Shown here: piece by piece, positions 1-9,445 of the stretch
Numbering within the stretch: position 1 is the first letter of the stretch
How the letters are laid out: each line of letters opens with the position of its first letter
Origin: Novosphingobium sp. G106
Lineage (GTDB): Bacteria; Pseudomonadota; Alphaproteobacteria; Sphingomonadales; Sphingomonadaceae
Assembly: GCF_019075875.1 (NCBI RefSeq)
Contig: NZ_JAHOOZ010000001.1
Location: 3,410,001-3,474,000 of the forward strand
Direction: 5' to 3'
DNA length: 64,000 bases
Notes under the pieces: model-generated
The model's input: the letters and a program-made list of their open reading frames with translations, nothing else
Databases searched by the model: none
Told to the model about the DNA's origin: nothing
Position numbers and translations under genes: made by a program

Positions 1-12
1 ACGAGGTTTCCC

Positions 13-771
13 ATGAATCGCATGCCTCTCTCCCGTCTCGCCGTGACTTTCGCCGTGGCTCCGCTGGTGCTCGGCCTTGCCGCCTGCGGCAAGAAGGAAG
101 GCGGCGACACGGCGACCAAGAGCGAGGCCGTGGCCAAGGCCGCCCCACCCGCCGGCAAGGCCTGGACCGACGTCGTCAGCAAGACAGCCGAGGGCGGCTA
201 CCTGATGGGCAACCCCAACGCGCCGATCAAGCTCGTCGAATTCGGCGCGCTGAGCTGCTCGCACTGCGCCGAATTCTCCGAAAAGAGCTCGGCCGAATTG
301 CGCGACAAATTCGTCGCCAGCGGCCAGGTCAGCTATGAGCTGCGCTTGTTCATGTTGAACGCGCTCGACATGCCGGCCGCGCTGCTGGTTACCTGCGGCG
401 CGCCCGAGACGGTGCCTGGCCTCGCCGAGCAATTCTGGGCCTGGCAGCCGCACATGTTCGAAGGCCTGCAGAAGGCGGGCGACGCGCAGATGCAGGCGAT
501 CCAGGCGCAGAAGCCGCCGCAGAGTTTCGTCAGCCTCGCCCAGGTCGGCGGCATGACCGATTTCATCACCTCGCGCGGGATCGCCGCGCCGCAGGCCGCG
601 GCCTGCCTCGCCGACGGCAAGAAGGCCACCGACTTCGCCCAGCAGACCCAGACCGCCAGCACCAAATACGAGATCACCGGCACGCCGACCTTCATGATCG
701 ATGGCGACAAGATCACCGGCAACACCTGGCCCGAGATCAAGACCGCGCTCGAAAACAAGGGCGCGCGTTGA
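13..771 (+). CDS. DsbA-family thioredoxin-fold lipoprotein
   Basis: This 252-residue protein is a periplasmic thiol-disulfide oxidoreductase of the DsbA/thioredoxin type, probably anchored as a lipoprotein. A hydrophobic signal peptide ends in a lipobox, LAAC, with Cys25 as the expected lipidation site. The redox motif CSHC lies at residues 82-85 in a typical thioredoxin setting (LVEFGALSCSHC), and a TGTPTF cis-proline loop follows near the C-terminus. A helical insertion separates them, as in DsbA. An ACGAGG ribosome site sits just upstream at the window edge. The gene ends 25 nt before smc. Its substrate cannot be read from the sequence. Family assignment is firm; the exact role (cell-envelope disulfide formation or isomerisation) is inferred. 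Confidence 0.85.
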   Translation: MNRMPLSRLAVTFAVAPLVLGLAACGKKEGGDTATKSEAVAKAAPPAGKAWTDVVSKTAEGGYLMGNPNAPIKLVEFGALSCSHCAEFSEKSSAELRDKFVASGQVSYELRLFMLNALDMPAALLVTCGAPETVPGLAEQFWAWQPHMFEGLQKAGDAQMQAIQAQKPPQSFVSLAQVGGMTDFITSRGIAAPQAAACLADGKKATDFAQQTQTASTKYEITGTPTFMIDGDKITGNTWPEIKTALENKGAR

Positions 772-796
772 TGAACGCGGCGGACTAGGGCCCTCG

Positions 797-3700
797 ATGC
801 GCATCAGGCGACTCAAGCTCAGCGGATTCAAGAGCTTCGTCGAGCCTGCCGAACTGCGCATCGAAGCCGGCCTGACCGGCGTCGTCGGCCCCAACGGCTG
901 CGGCAAGTCCAACCTCCTCGAAGCGATCCGCTGGGTCATGGGCGAAAGCTCGGCCAAGTCGCTGCGCGGCGGCGGCATGGAGGACGTGATCTTCGCCGGC
1001 ACGGCGACGCGCCCGCCGCGAGACTTCGCCGAAGTCGTGCTGTTCGCCGAACAGGCCTCGGGCCAGGACGGCCAGGACATAGAGGTCGTTCGCCGGATCG
1101 AGCGCGGCGCGGGCAGCGCCTACCGCCTGAACGGCCGCGACGTGCGCGCCAAGGACGTCTCGCTGATCTTCGCCGACGCCGCCACCGGCGCCCATTCGCC
1201 CGCGCTGGTCAGCCAGGGCCGCATCGCCGCGGTGATCGCCGCCAAGCCGGCAGAGCGCCGGCTGATGCTCGAAGAGGCCGCAGGCATCTCGGGCCTGCAC
1301 GTGCGCCGCAAGGACGCCGAGCAGAAGCTGCGCGCCACCGAAGCCAACCTCGCCCGGCTCGAGGACCTGATGTCGGGCCTCGACGCACAGATCGCCACCT
1401 TGCGGCGGCAGGCCCGCGCCGCAGAACGCTACCGCGCAGTGTCGGAAAAGATCCGCCTCGCCGAAGCCCGCCTCGTCTTCGCCCGCTGGCGCGACGCTGC
1501 CGAGGCCGCCGATGCCGCGCGGGCCGAGGCGCAGGCCGCCGAAACACGCGTCGCCGAGGCCCAGGGCGCGGTCAAGGCGGCGCAGGACGCGCAGGCGCTC
1601 GGCGCTCATGCCCTCGCCGAAGCCCGCGATACATTGGCTGACCGCCGCGACGATTCCAGCGCCCACGGCCACCGCATGGCGACCTTGACCAGCCAGCTCG
1701 AAAGCGCCGAGGACCGGCTCGCCGACCTCGACCGCCAGCGCAAGCGGCTCGAGGATGACCGCAGCGACGCCGGCCGGCTGACCCAGGACGCCGCCGACGC
1801 GCTCGCCGCGCTCGAACGCGAGCTGATCGCAGGCGAGGCGCGGCTGGCCGAGGACGAAGCCAAGCGCCCCGGTCTTGCCGCTGCGCTCAGCAGCGCCGAG
1901 CACGGCGCGCAGCAGGCCGAACTGGCGCTGGCCCAGGCCACCGCGGCGCAGGCAGGGGTCGAGGCCGAATGGCGCGTGGCCGAAGCCGAACTGGCCGCAG
2001 CCGGATCGCGCCTTGCGCGGCTCGACCAGGAAATCGCACGCCAGCGGGCGCAGCGCGATGCGCTGGCCCAGCAGGGCGATCCCGAGACCGCGGTGCAGGA
2101 AGCAATGGTACGGCGCGACAAGGCCGCCGCCGCGCTCGCCGAGGCGCGCACCGCGCTCGAAGCCCAGCAGGCGCGCAAGGCGGAGCTGCAGGGTGCGCGC
2201 GATGCCGCGGCCAGTGCGCTCGCATCGGCCCGCGCCGAACTCGCCGGTATCGAGCGCGAGCACAATGCGCTGCTGCGCGACCGCGAAGCGCGCGAGAAAC
2301 AGGCCAAGGCCAAGCACGGGCTGCCCCAGGCGATCGACCGTGTCCGTGTCGCTCCCGGCTATGAACGCGCGCTCGCCGCCGTGCTCGGCCGCGACGCCAG
2401 GACCGCACTCGGTCCCGCGCCTGCTGGCGAGGAAGGCCGCTACTGGACCGGTGCCGAAGCTCCGGCGGCCGTCGCAGGCAGCCTCGCCGCGCATGTCCGC
2501 GATTGCCCGGCCGAACTCGTCGCGCGGCTGGCATTGGTCCACGTCGCCGATACCGACGACGGCCGCGCGCTCGCTCCCGGCGAATGGCTGGTGACCCGCA
2601 CCGGCCTGCTGCGCCGCTGGGATGGCCTCGTCGCCTCGGGCGAAGGTGCGGCCGAAGCGGCACGGCTCGAGGCGGAGAACCGTTTCTCCGAACTGGCGGC
2701 CGAGCTGCCGGCGAGGCGCGCGACGGCCGCGGAAGCGGAAAAATTCAGGGTGAAGTCCAGGCCGAACTGGCCACTTTGCAGACAGCCGTGATTGCCTCCG
2801 AACGGACCGTCGCCGGCGCCGCCGATGCCGAACGCAGCGCTTTGCGTGCGCTCGACCAAGCCGAGGACGCCCGCACCCGCCACGCCGCCCGGCTCGCCGA
2901 GCTTGCCGCGGCGCAGGCAGATCTATCCGACCAGCAGGGACAGACCGAGAAGGAGCGCGCCGAGGCCGAGCAGCGCCGCGATGCCCTGCCCGATCCCGAA
3001 GCTGGCCGCACCGCGCTGACCGCGGCCCAAGCTCGGCACCAGGCCTCGCGCCAGGCGCTGCAGCTCGCGATGGCGCGGCTTTCAGGCCATGACCAGGAAC
3101 TCGCCGTTGCGCGCGAGCGAGCGACCGCCCAGCGCACCGACATGAAGAACTGGCAGGCGCGGGCGGGCGATGCCGCTGGCCGCCTCGCCGAAATGGCGCG
3201 ACGGCTCGACGAGATCGAGGAAGAGCGCGCGGTCATGGCGGCCAAGCCCGCCGCGCTGATCCGCGAGATCGAGGCCGGCGACGCTGTGCGCGAGCGGCTG
3301 GCCAGCGAACTCGCCAAGGCCGAGGAAGCCGTGGCCGAAGCAACGACCACGGCGCGCGCCGCCGACGAAGCGCTGAGCGCAATCGGCGAGGCGCTCGCCA
3401 CCGCGCGCGAAGCCCGTGCCGGCGCCGTCGCCCGCGCCGAGAACGAGGAACAGCGGCGCAGCGAGATGGCGCGCATTTCGGGCGAGCGCTTCCAGTGCCC
3501 GCCGCCGCTGCTCCCCGGCCGCTTCGAGTTCGACACCGCCGACGTCGCCGCTGCGGGCGAGGAAAACGCGACGATGGACAGCCTGACCGCCGAGCGCGAG
3601 CGCATCGGCCCGGTCAACCTCGTCGCCGCCGACGAACTCGCCGAAGCCGAGGGCAAGCAGGCGACGAGCCTCGCCGAGCAGGCCGAACTGACCGAGGCCG

Positions 3701-4230
3701 TCCACCGCCTGCGCGGCTCGATCGGCAGCCTCAACCGCGAAGGCCGCGAGCGCCTGCGCGCCGCTTTCGAGGCCGTCGACACCCATTTCCGCCGTCTGTT
3801 CACCCGCCTGTTCGAAGGCGGCCAGGCCCATCTGGCGCTGGTCGATTCGGACGACCCGCTCGAAGCCGGGCTCGAGATCTACGCCCAGCCGCCGGGCAAG
3901 CGGCTGCAATCGCTGACGCTGCTTTCGGGCGGCGAACAGGCGCTGACCGCGGTGGCGCTGATCTTCGCGCTGTTCCTCACCAACCCCGCGCCGATCTGCG
4001 TGCTCGACGAAGTCGACGCGCCGCTCGACGACGCCAATATCGAACGCTTCTGCGACCTGCTCGACGCGATGGTGGCGGAGACCGACACGCGCTACCTGAT
4101 CGTAACCCACAACGCCGTGACGATGAGCCGCATGCACCGCCTGTTCGGCGTGACCATGGTGGAGAAAGGCGTCTCGCGGCTGGTCAGCGTCGACCTCGGC
4201 GGGGCCGAGGAACTGCTCGCGGCAGAATAG
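797..4230 (+). CDS. smc: Chromosome segregation protein SMC, split by a -1 frameshift
   Basis: SMC is the ATPase core of the bacterial condensin that compacts and segregates the chromosome. The N-terminal head begins [14 protein letters not shown] and carries Walker A GPNGCGKS at residues 31-38. Long Ala/Glu/Arg-rich coiled coils flank a hinge at about residues 510-640. The C-terminal head has the ABC signature LSGGEQ and Walker [13 protein letters not shown]. The frame that starts at 797 leaves homology at the A5 run 2739-2743 and stops at 2791, while the downstream half reads in the -1 frame from there to 4230. Adding one A restores an uninterrupted protein of about 1144 residues, the usual family length. 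SMC is normally important for growth, so a sequencing or assembly error is the likeliest cause. The adjacent G GAA AAA heptamer is only a poor slippery site. Confidence 0.9.
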
Positions 4231-4270
4231 GGCCTGCATTCTCGGCTGGAGCGTGTACGCTGATTCCCTG

Positions 4271-4374
4271 CTCGTCGCCCCTGCGAAGGCAGGGGTCCAA
4301 CTAAGCTCTCATCCGAAACGTAAGCTGCATGTTCGCTCCGTCAGCTGGACCCCTGCCTGCGCAGGGGCGACGAG
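4271..4374. repeat. Paired palindromic intergenic repeat, copy A
   Basis: Two 32-bp arms (4271-4302 and 4343-4374) are inverted copies of each other with two mismatches. Each arm is itself a small hairpin, CCCCTGC-CTGC-GCAGGGG in the right arm. The arms are separated by 40 bp and fill the space between the convergent smc and soxR genes. A second copy lies at 35307-35410. This is REP-like or non-autonomous-element behaviour; it may also act as a bidirectional terminator. No encoded protein. Confidence 0.8.
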
Positions 4375-4387
4375 TCCGAGGTGTCCG

Positions 4388-4831
4388 TCAGTCCAGCACG
4401 AACCGCGGCCCCGCCGCGCCGGACATCCCCGCGCGGTCGTCCCTGTTGTAGAGCCGGCAGCGGTCGAGGCTGAGGCAGCCGCAGCCGATGCATTCGTCGA
4501 GCTTGGCGCGCGTGCGGCTGAGCAGGTTCATCCTGGCGTCGAGTTCGCCGCGCAGCGAGCGGCTGATGCGCTGCCAGTCGGTCAGTGTCGGGGTGCGGCC
4601 CTGCGGCAGCGTCGCCAGCGCCTGCTCGATCTCGGTCAGGCCGAGGCCGAGACGCTGGGCGATCAGGATGAAGCTGAGCCGGCGGATGTCCGAGCGCAGG
4701 AAGCGCCGCTGGTTGCCCGCGGTGCGCAGCGAGGTCAGCAGACCCTTGCTCTCGTAGAAGCGGATCGCCGAGACCGCGAGGCCCGTGCGCTTGGCCAGCG
4801 CGCCGATGGGAATGAGGTCGTTGCGGTCCAT
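4388..4831 (-). CDS. soxR: Redox-sensitive transcriptional activator SoxR
   Basis: SoxR is a MerR-family activator that senses redox-cycling compounds through a [2Fe-2S] cluster. The protein (147 residues from the ATG at 4831) has the N-terminal winged helix (IGALAKRTGLAVSAIRFYES), a dimerisation helix, and the cluster-binding pattern CIGCGCLSLDRC, i.e. CX2CXCX5C, which defines SoxR within the family. The ATG is preferred over an upstream TTG at 4843 because GGGAG lies about 8 nt before it. It is divergent from a VOC-family gene, and a SoxR box lies between the two, so that gene is the probable direct target. In non-enteric bacteria SoxR usually controls a few export or modification genes rather than soxS. 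Confidence 0.93.
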   Translation of the reverse strand: MDRNDLIPIGALAKRTGLAVSAIRFYESKGLLTSLRTAGNQRRFLRSDIRRLSFILIAQRLGLGLTEIEQALATLPQGRTPTLTDWQRISRSLRGELDARMNLLSRTRAKLDECIGCGCLSLDRCRLYNRDDRAGMSGAAGPRFVLD

Positions 4832-4852
4832 TTCCGCTCCCAACTTTCATGC

Positions 4853-4883
4853 TTGACCTGAAGTTAGCTTGAGGTTGCACAAT
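4853..4883 (+). promoter_or_regulatory. SoxR box within a MerR-type promoter
   Basis: CCTGAAGTTAGCTTGAGG at 4857-4874 is an imperfect palindrome nearly identical to the Escherichia coli soxS operator (CCTCAAGTTAACTTGAGG). It lies between a -35 TTGACC (4853-4858) and a -10 CACAAT (4878-4883) separated by 19 bp, the overlong spacer typical of MerR-family promoters. Orientation points to the VOC gene at 4939. Confidence 0.88.
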
Positions 4884-4938
4884 GGGCAAGCGATTTGATT
4901 CGCATGACTTTCAACCAGACAATTAAGGATTATCGCTC

Positions 4939-5313
4939 ATGCCCAATGGCAACATCGAACATGCCAACCTGACCGTTTCCGATCCCGAGCGGAGCGCGGC
5001 TTTGCTGCAGCAACTGTGCGGCTGGCACGAGCGCTGGCGCGGGCCGTCGCTGCTCGGCGGCTGGACGATCCACGTCGGCAACGCGACGTCCTATGTCGCG
5101 CTCCATTCGAACGGCGAGACCGGCGAGCGGCGTTATCGCAAGGGCCAGCCGCTCAACCATGTCGGCTTCGTCGTCGACGATCTCGACGCGGCGCAATCCG
5201 TGGTGATCGAGGCCGGCCTGGAGCCGTTCGGCCTCGACGACTACGAGCCGGGGCGGCGGTTCTATTTCTTCGACTGGGACGGGATCGAGTTCGAGCTGAT
5301 CAGCTACCAGTGA
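4939..5313 (+). CDS. VOC (glyoxalase/bleomycin-resistance) family protein
   Basis: A 124-residue single-domain vicinal-oxygen-chelate protein. It opens with NIEHANLTVSDPERSAALL, has the repeat-two start LNHVGFVVDDLDAA near residue 75, and ends with FDWDGIEFELISY; the His and Glu positions fit the metal-ligand pattern of the fold. VOC proteins include glyoxalases, antibiotic-binding proteins and extradiol dioxygenases, so the substrate is unknown. A good ribosome site (TAAGGA) precedes the ATG. A SoxR-box promoter directly upstream suggests induction by redox-active compounds and a role in their binding or detoxification. The stop codon abuts that of the convergent ubiA gene. Confidence 0.85.
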   Translation: MPNGNIEHANLTVSDPERSAALLQQLCGWHERWRGPSLLGGWTIHVGNATSYVALHSNGETGERRYRKGQPLNHVGFVVDDLDAAQSVVIEAGLEPFGLDDYEPGRRFYFFDWDGIEFELISYQ

Positions 5314-6228
5314 TCAGGCGTTCCCGACCACCCAGCAGGCCAGCGCCACGAGCAGGCCGGCGAAGCGGTTGGAGCGGAAGCGCGCGAGCGGGTTGGCGCC
5401 ATCGTCCGGGTCTAGCGTGAGCACCTGCCAGGCGAGATGCGCCGCGGCCGGAGCCAGCGCGGCGAAGACCAGCAGGTCGGGACGCAGCAGCCAGAAGGCG
5501 AGCGCCCAGCAGGCCACCGCGGCGGCGTAGAACAGCGCGACGCCGCCGCGGACGTGCTTGCCCATCGCCCGCGCGCTCGAGCCGATGCCGACCAGCGCAT
5601 CGTCCTCGCGGTCCTGGAGCGCGTAGATCGTGTCGTAGCCGATCACCCAGGCGATCGACCCGACATAGAGCGCGGCGAGCACCGCCAGCCCATCACCGCG
5701 CAACTCGGTCCAGCCGACCAGCGCCCCCCAGGAGAACACCAGGCCGAGCCAGGCCTGCGGCCACCAGGTGATCCGCTTCATGAACGGATAGGCCGCGACC
5801 GGGGCGATGCTGCCGAGCGCGACCAGCTGCGCCTGCCAGCGTAGTTGCAGCAAAACCACGAGACCGACCACGCACAGCGCCAGCAGCCAGATCCAGGCCG
5901 CGCGCTTGCTGACCGCGCCACTCGCGACGGGCCGCGCGGCCGTGCGCGCCACCTGCCGATCGAGATCGGCATCGACGATGTCATTGTAGACGCAGCCCGC
6001 TCCGCGCATCGCGATCGCGCCGGCGAGCAGCCAGAGGATCAGGTCCCACCGCGCCTGTCCGCCGGCCAGCAGCACACCCCAGGCGCAGGGCCAGAACAGC
6101 AGCCACCAGCCGATCGGCCGGTCGAACCGCGCGAGCAGCGCATAGTTGCGCAAGGTCCGCGGCAAGGCGGCGACTAGGCCGCGGTGCTCGGTATCGGGAA
6201 CGATGGCGTCGGTCATCCCGAGCGCCAT
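5314..6228 (-). CDS. ubiA: 4-hydroxybenzoate polyprenyltransferase UbiA
   Basis: This integral membrane prenyltransferase joins the polyprenyl tail to 4-hydroxybenzoate in ubiquinone synthesis. The 304-residue protein is rich in membrane helices and has both Asp-rich motifs of the UbiA superfamily: NDIVDADLDRQVARTAARP near residue 80 and DTIYALQDREDD in the second half. GWWLLFWPCAWG near the N-terminus is typical of the bacterial 4-hydroxybenzoate enzymes. Start is uncertain between ATG 6228 and ATG 6216 (MTDAIV); neither has a strong ribosome site. It overlaps no gene but is divergent, with 33 nt between starts, from the AlkD-like gene. Confidence 0.92.
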   Translation of the reverse strand: MALGMTDAIVPDTEHRGLVAALPRTLRNYALLARFDRPIGWWLLFWPCAWGVLLAGGQARWDLILWLLAGAIAMRGAGCVYNDIVDADLDRQVARTAARPVASGAVSKRAAWIWLLALCVVGLVVLLQLRWQAQLVALGSIAPVAAYPFMKRITWWPQAWLGLVFSWGALVGWTELRGDGLAVLAALYVGSIAWVIGYDTIYALQDREDDALVGIGSSARAMGKHVRGGVALFYAAAVACWALAFWLLRPDLLVFAALAPAAAHLAWQVLTLDPDDGANPLARFRSNRFAGLLVALACWVVGNA

Positions 6229-6261
6229 AGCCCGCGCCTGCGGACAAGGCTATCGCAAGCC

Positions 6262-6948
6262 ATGGCCCATTCGCTCGCCCAAACCGTCCTCGCCCAGCTT
6301 CGCGCCGTGGCCGATCCACAACGCGCGCCTGCGATGCAGGCCTATATGAAGTCCGAGATGCCCTATCTCGGCGTATCGGCGGTGCCGCTGCGGCAGGTCT
6401 GCAAGGGGGCATTCACGGATCTGACCTGGCCGGACAGCGCCGCCTGGCAGGCCGACGTCCTCGCGATCTGGCGCGAGGCCGAGCATCGCGAGCAGCGCTA
6501 TGCCGCGATCGAGCTCTCGGGCGTGCGCGCCGCCAGCCAGTTCCAGCAGATCGACGCGTTGGCGATGTACGAGGAGATGATCGTCTCGGGCGCCTGGTGG
6601 GACTACATCGACAACATCGCTGGTCAGCGCTTCTGGACACTGCTGCAGAACGACCGCACGGCGATGAAGCGGGCCATGCTCGCCTGGTGCCAAGGCGCCG
6701 ACATGTGGAAGCGGCGCAGCGCGATCATCTGCCAGCTTCGCGCCAAGGCCGATACCGACCTCGATCTGCTCTATGCCTGCATCGAGCCCTCTCTGGATTC
6801 GAAGGAGTTCTTCCTGCGCAAGGCGATCGGCTGGGCGCTGCGGCAATATGCCCGGACCGATCCGGCCGAAGTGCGGCGCTACGTGCGCGAGAATACGACG
6901 CGGCTCAACGGGCTCAGCCGGCGCGAGGCGCTCAAGAACATCGAATGA
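6262..6948 (+). CDS. DNA alkylation repair protein, AlkD-like
   Basis: A 228-residue all-helical protein of the AlkC/AlkD HEAT-repeat superfamily, which excises bulky or cationic N3/N7-alkylpurines without base flipping. Supporting features are KSEMPYLGVSAVPLRQV at the N-terminus, the central WWDYIDNIAGQ, and FFLRKAIGWALRQYARTDPAEVRRYV near the C-terminus, all typical of the family. The ATG at 6262 starts the conserved part; an in-frame earlier ATG at 6184 would run into ubiA and adds nothing conserved. It is a single gene, followed after about 70 nt by a peptidase. DNA substrate specificity is inferred from the family. Confidence 0.85.
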   Translation: MAHSLAQTVLAQLRAVADPQRAPAMQAYMKSEMPYLGVSAVPLRQVCKGAFTDLTWPDSAAWQADVLAIWREAEHREQRYAAIELSGVRAASQFQQIDALAMYEEMIVSGAWWDYIDNIAGQRFWTLLQNDRTAMKRAMLAWCQGADMWKRRSAIICQLRAKADTDLDLLYACIEPSLDSKEFFLRKAIGWALRQYARTDPAEVRRYVRENTTRLNGLSRREALKNIE

Positions 6949-7015
6949 TCGTCGCAGCTTGCGCCGGCGGGCACGCCGGGCAAGAACGGCGCCCCATACC
7001 GCGAGGATACCCCCG

Positions 7016-8404
7016 ATGCGCCTTGCCTCCCTGCTCGCTTCCGCCGCCCTCGCCCTGGTAGCCCTGCCGGTCGCCGCGCAGGACATGCCGGCGACGCCAG
7101 GCGGGCGCGAGGCGCTCGACATCCTCAAGGAAGCGATCGCCGTTCCGACGGTCGCCGGCCGCGGCCAGGTCCCTGCCCTCGCGGTAAAGTTCAGCGCGCG
7201 GCTGATGGAGGCGGGCTTCTCGCCGAGCGACATCGTCTTCGTGCGGATGGGCGAGACGGGCTATTTCACCGCGCGCTATCCGGGGCGCGACCGCAAGGCC
7301 AAGCCGATCCTGGTCATCGGCCACATGGACGTGGTCGAAGCCAATCCGGCCGAGTGGCGGCGCGATCCGTTCACCCCGGTCGTCGAGAACGGCTATGTCT
7401 TCGGACGCGGCGCAAGCGACAACAAGGGCGACATCGCGATGATGCTGGCCGCCATGCTCAAGCTGAAGCGCACCGGCTGGGTGCCGGCGCGCGACCTCAT
7501 CCTCGCCTTCTCCGGCGACGAGGAGACAGGCATGGTCACAACCCGCGCCATGGCCGAGACGCTGAAGAACGCCGAACTGGTGCTCAACGTCGATGCGGGC
7601 GGGGGCGAGCTCGGGGCAGACGGCCTGCCTTTCGTCTACGGCATCCAGGCGGGCGAAAAGACCTATCTCGACCTCGAACTGGCGATCGCCGATGCGGGCG
7701 GCCATTCGAGCCGACCGGGCGAGACAAATGCCATCGCTGCCATGAGCAGTGCGCTCGTGAAAGTCTGGGAGCATCGCTTCGCGCCGCAGGTGAGCCCGCT
7801 GACCCGGGCCTATTGGCAGGGCACCGCGGCGCGCGCGCCGGCCGATGTCGCCGCAGCCATGCGCGCCTTTGCCGCCAATCCGAACGATGCCGCGGCCGCC
7901 GCGCTGCTTTCGGGCAGGCCCGAATATGTCGGCGTGGTGCGCACCACTTGCGTGCCGACCCTGATTTCGGGCGGGCACGCGCCCAACGCGCTGCCGCAGT
8001 CGGTCCGCGCCAACGTCAACTGCCGCGTGTTTCCCGGCACGTCGCAGCAAGCGGTGAAGGGGGTCATCACCGGCGTGATCGCCGATCCCGACATCACGAT
8101 CGCGTTCGGCGACGACAGCGGTGTAGAGGCTCCCAGATCGCCGCTCAGGCCCGATGTGCTCACCGCGGTGGAGAAGGCGGTGCATGCACGCGCGCCAGGG
8201 CTCGCGATAGTGCCGCAGATGAGCGCAGGCGCGACCGATTCGATGTATTTTCGCGCGCGCGGCCTTCCCGCCTACGGTATCGCCGCGACCTTCATCAAAG
8301 CCGAGGACGACATCGCCCACGGCCTCAACGAGCGCCTGCCCCTGGCGACGATCGACCCCGGCGTGGCGCAGTACGAGACGCTGCTACGCACCATCGCAAA
8401 GTAA
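7016..8404 (+). CDS. Secreted M20-family metallopeptidase
   Basis: A 462-residue zinc peptidase or amidohydrolase of the M20 (ArgE/DapE/CPG2) family, exported by a signal peptide (about 1-22, ending PVAAQ). Metal and catalytic residues are visible: HMDVV (His ligand plus Asp), the bridging Asp in ASDNKGD, the Glu pair in SGDEETG, an Asp in NVDAGGGE, and a C-terminal SAGATDSMYF. The bulge after the Glu pair is the dimerisation (lid) domain, beginning GGHSSRPGETNAIAAM. The ATG at 7016 has GAGG upstream and starts the signal peptide. It probably cleaves dipeptides or acylated amino acids in the periplasm; substrate unknown. Confidence 0.9.
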   Translation: MRLASLLASAALALVALPVAAQDMPATPGGREALDILKEAIAVPTVAGRGQVPALAVKFSARLMEAGFSPSDIVFVRMGETGYFTARYPGRDRKAKPILVIGHMDVVEANPAEWRRDPFTPVVENGYVFGRGASDNKGDIAMMLAAMLKLKRTGWVPARDLILAFSGDEETGMVTTRAMAETLKNAELVLNVDAGGGELGADGLPFVYGIQAGEKTYLDLELAIADAGGHSSRPGETNAIAAMSSALVKVWEHRFAPQVSPLTRAYWQGTAARAPADVAAAMRAFAANPNDAAAAALLSGRPEYVGVVRTTCVPTLISGGHAPNALPQSVRANVNCRVFPGTSQQAVKGVITGVIADPDITIAFGDDSGVEAPRSPLRPDVLTAVEKAVHARAPGLAIVPQMSAGATDSMYFRARGLPAYGIAATFIKAEDDIAHGLNERLPLATIDPGVAQYETLLRTIAK

Positions 8405-8421
8405 CGGCGCCCAGTAGCGCC

Positions 8422-9432
8422 TTAGCCGACCAGCGTCCGCGATTCGGCGATGGCGGCGATGCCGCGCTTGCCTTCGATACGGTCGAGCTGGACGACGACG
8501 TCGATCACCGAGGCGGCATATTCGAGCGTCTCGGCACGGGTCAGGCCGATGCCCGTCTGCATAGCCATCAGCGCGATCTGTTCGAGCGCGCCGCGGGGCG
8601 TATTGGCGTGGACGGTCGAGAACGAGCCCGGGTGGCCGGTGTTGATCGCGCGCAGGAAGCTCACCGTCTCGGTGCCGCGCAGCTCGCCCAGCACGATGCG
8701 GTCGGGCCGCAGGCGCAGCGCCGCCTGGAGCAGGTCGTTGGCTGAGACCTTGGCCTCGCCGAGCTCGCCCTTGACCGCGATCAGGCCGACGCCGTTCGCG
8801 CCGGGCAGCTTGAGCTCGGCCGTGTCCTCGACCAGCACGACGCGCTCCTCGGACGGGATCTCGGTCAGCATGGCGTTGAGGAAAGTGGTCTTGCCGGTCG
8901 AGGTGCCGCCCGAGATCAGCACCGTTCGGCGCCGCCGGATCGCCTCGCGCAAGTAGGCAATCGGGCTATCCTGCGGATCGGGCATCGCTGCCTCGACGGG
9001 CGCGGCGATCGGGCCGCGATCATAGGCGTCGAGTGGCAGTTCGAGCAAGCGGTGGCGGCGGATTGCCAGCGCCCAGTGCAGCCGCGTTGCCGGCGGGCCG
9101 ACGAGCTGGATGCGTGCGCCGTCGGGAAGCGTCGCGGCGAGCAGCGGATGCTCGCGGTTGATCCCCTGGTGGCTGATCCGCGCGACCTGTTCGGCCAGCC
9201 GCTTCAGCAGCTCGTCGTCGATCGCGGGGAGTGCGATGCGCTGCATGCCCGGAACCGCCGCATCCTCGATCCACAGCTCGCCGGGGCGGTTCACCAGGAT
9301 CTCGGTGACGCTCTCGCGCTCCAGCCAGGGACGCAAGGGGGCAAGATAGGCATCGAGATAGACGCTGCGCGGCATCTGCGCCTTGTGCCCGCTCGATTCG
9401 CTTTCGTGAAGCGGGACGATGGTGCCAGTCAT
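8422..9432 (-). CDS. virB11: VirB11/TrbB-type secretion ATPase
   Basis: A 336-residue hexameric traffic ATPase of the VirB11/TrbB/GspE family. After an N-terminal domain containing VTEILVNRPGELWIE there is Walker A GGTSTGKTTF, Asp box LVEDTAEL, Walker B RIVLGELRG and the His box STVHANT. Start is taken at the ATG encoding MTGTIVP at 9432; longer readings add only low-complexity Ser/Arg/Ala. It begins 13 nt after the virB2-like gene and is surely co-transcribed with it. No other type IV secretion genes are in the neighbourhood, so this is not a complete conjugation or effector system. Role is unknown: pilus-like assembly or a distant partner system are possible. Confidence 0.88.
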   Translation of the reverse strand: MTGTIVPLHESESSGHKAQMPRSVYLDAYLAPLRPWLERESVTEILVNRPGELWIEDAAVPGMQRIALPAIDDELLKRLAEQVARISHQGINREHPLLAATLPDGARIQLVGPPATRLHWALAIRRHRLLELPLDAYDRGPIAAPVEAAMPDPQDSPIAYLREAIRRRRTVLISGGTSTGKTTFLNAMLTEIPSEERVVLVEDTAELKLPGANGVGLIAVKGELGEAKVSANDLLQAALRLRPDRIVLGELRGTETVSFLRAINTGHPGSFSTVHANTPRGALEQIALMAMQTGIGLTRAETLEYAASVIDVVVQLDRIEGKRGIAAIAESRTLVG

Positions 9433-9445
9433 CGAGCGCCCTTCG

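Noticed and set aside
2736..2745. Programmed -1 frameshift site in smc
   Set aside because: G GAA AAA lacks the X XXY YYZ identity and no stimulatory stem is evident; other homopolymer breaks in the window favour sequencing error.
785..4239. Long open frames on the minus strand opposite smc
   Set aside because: They are antisense mirrors of a GC-rich Ala/Glu/Arg coiled-coil gene; no ribosome sites, no family motifs, repetitive Arg/Gly/Ala composition.
4253..4861. 200-codon plus-strand frame across repeat copy A and soxR
   Set aside because: Antisense of soxR, and the first part is the palindromic repeat.
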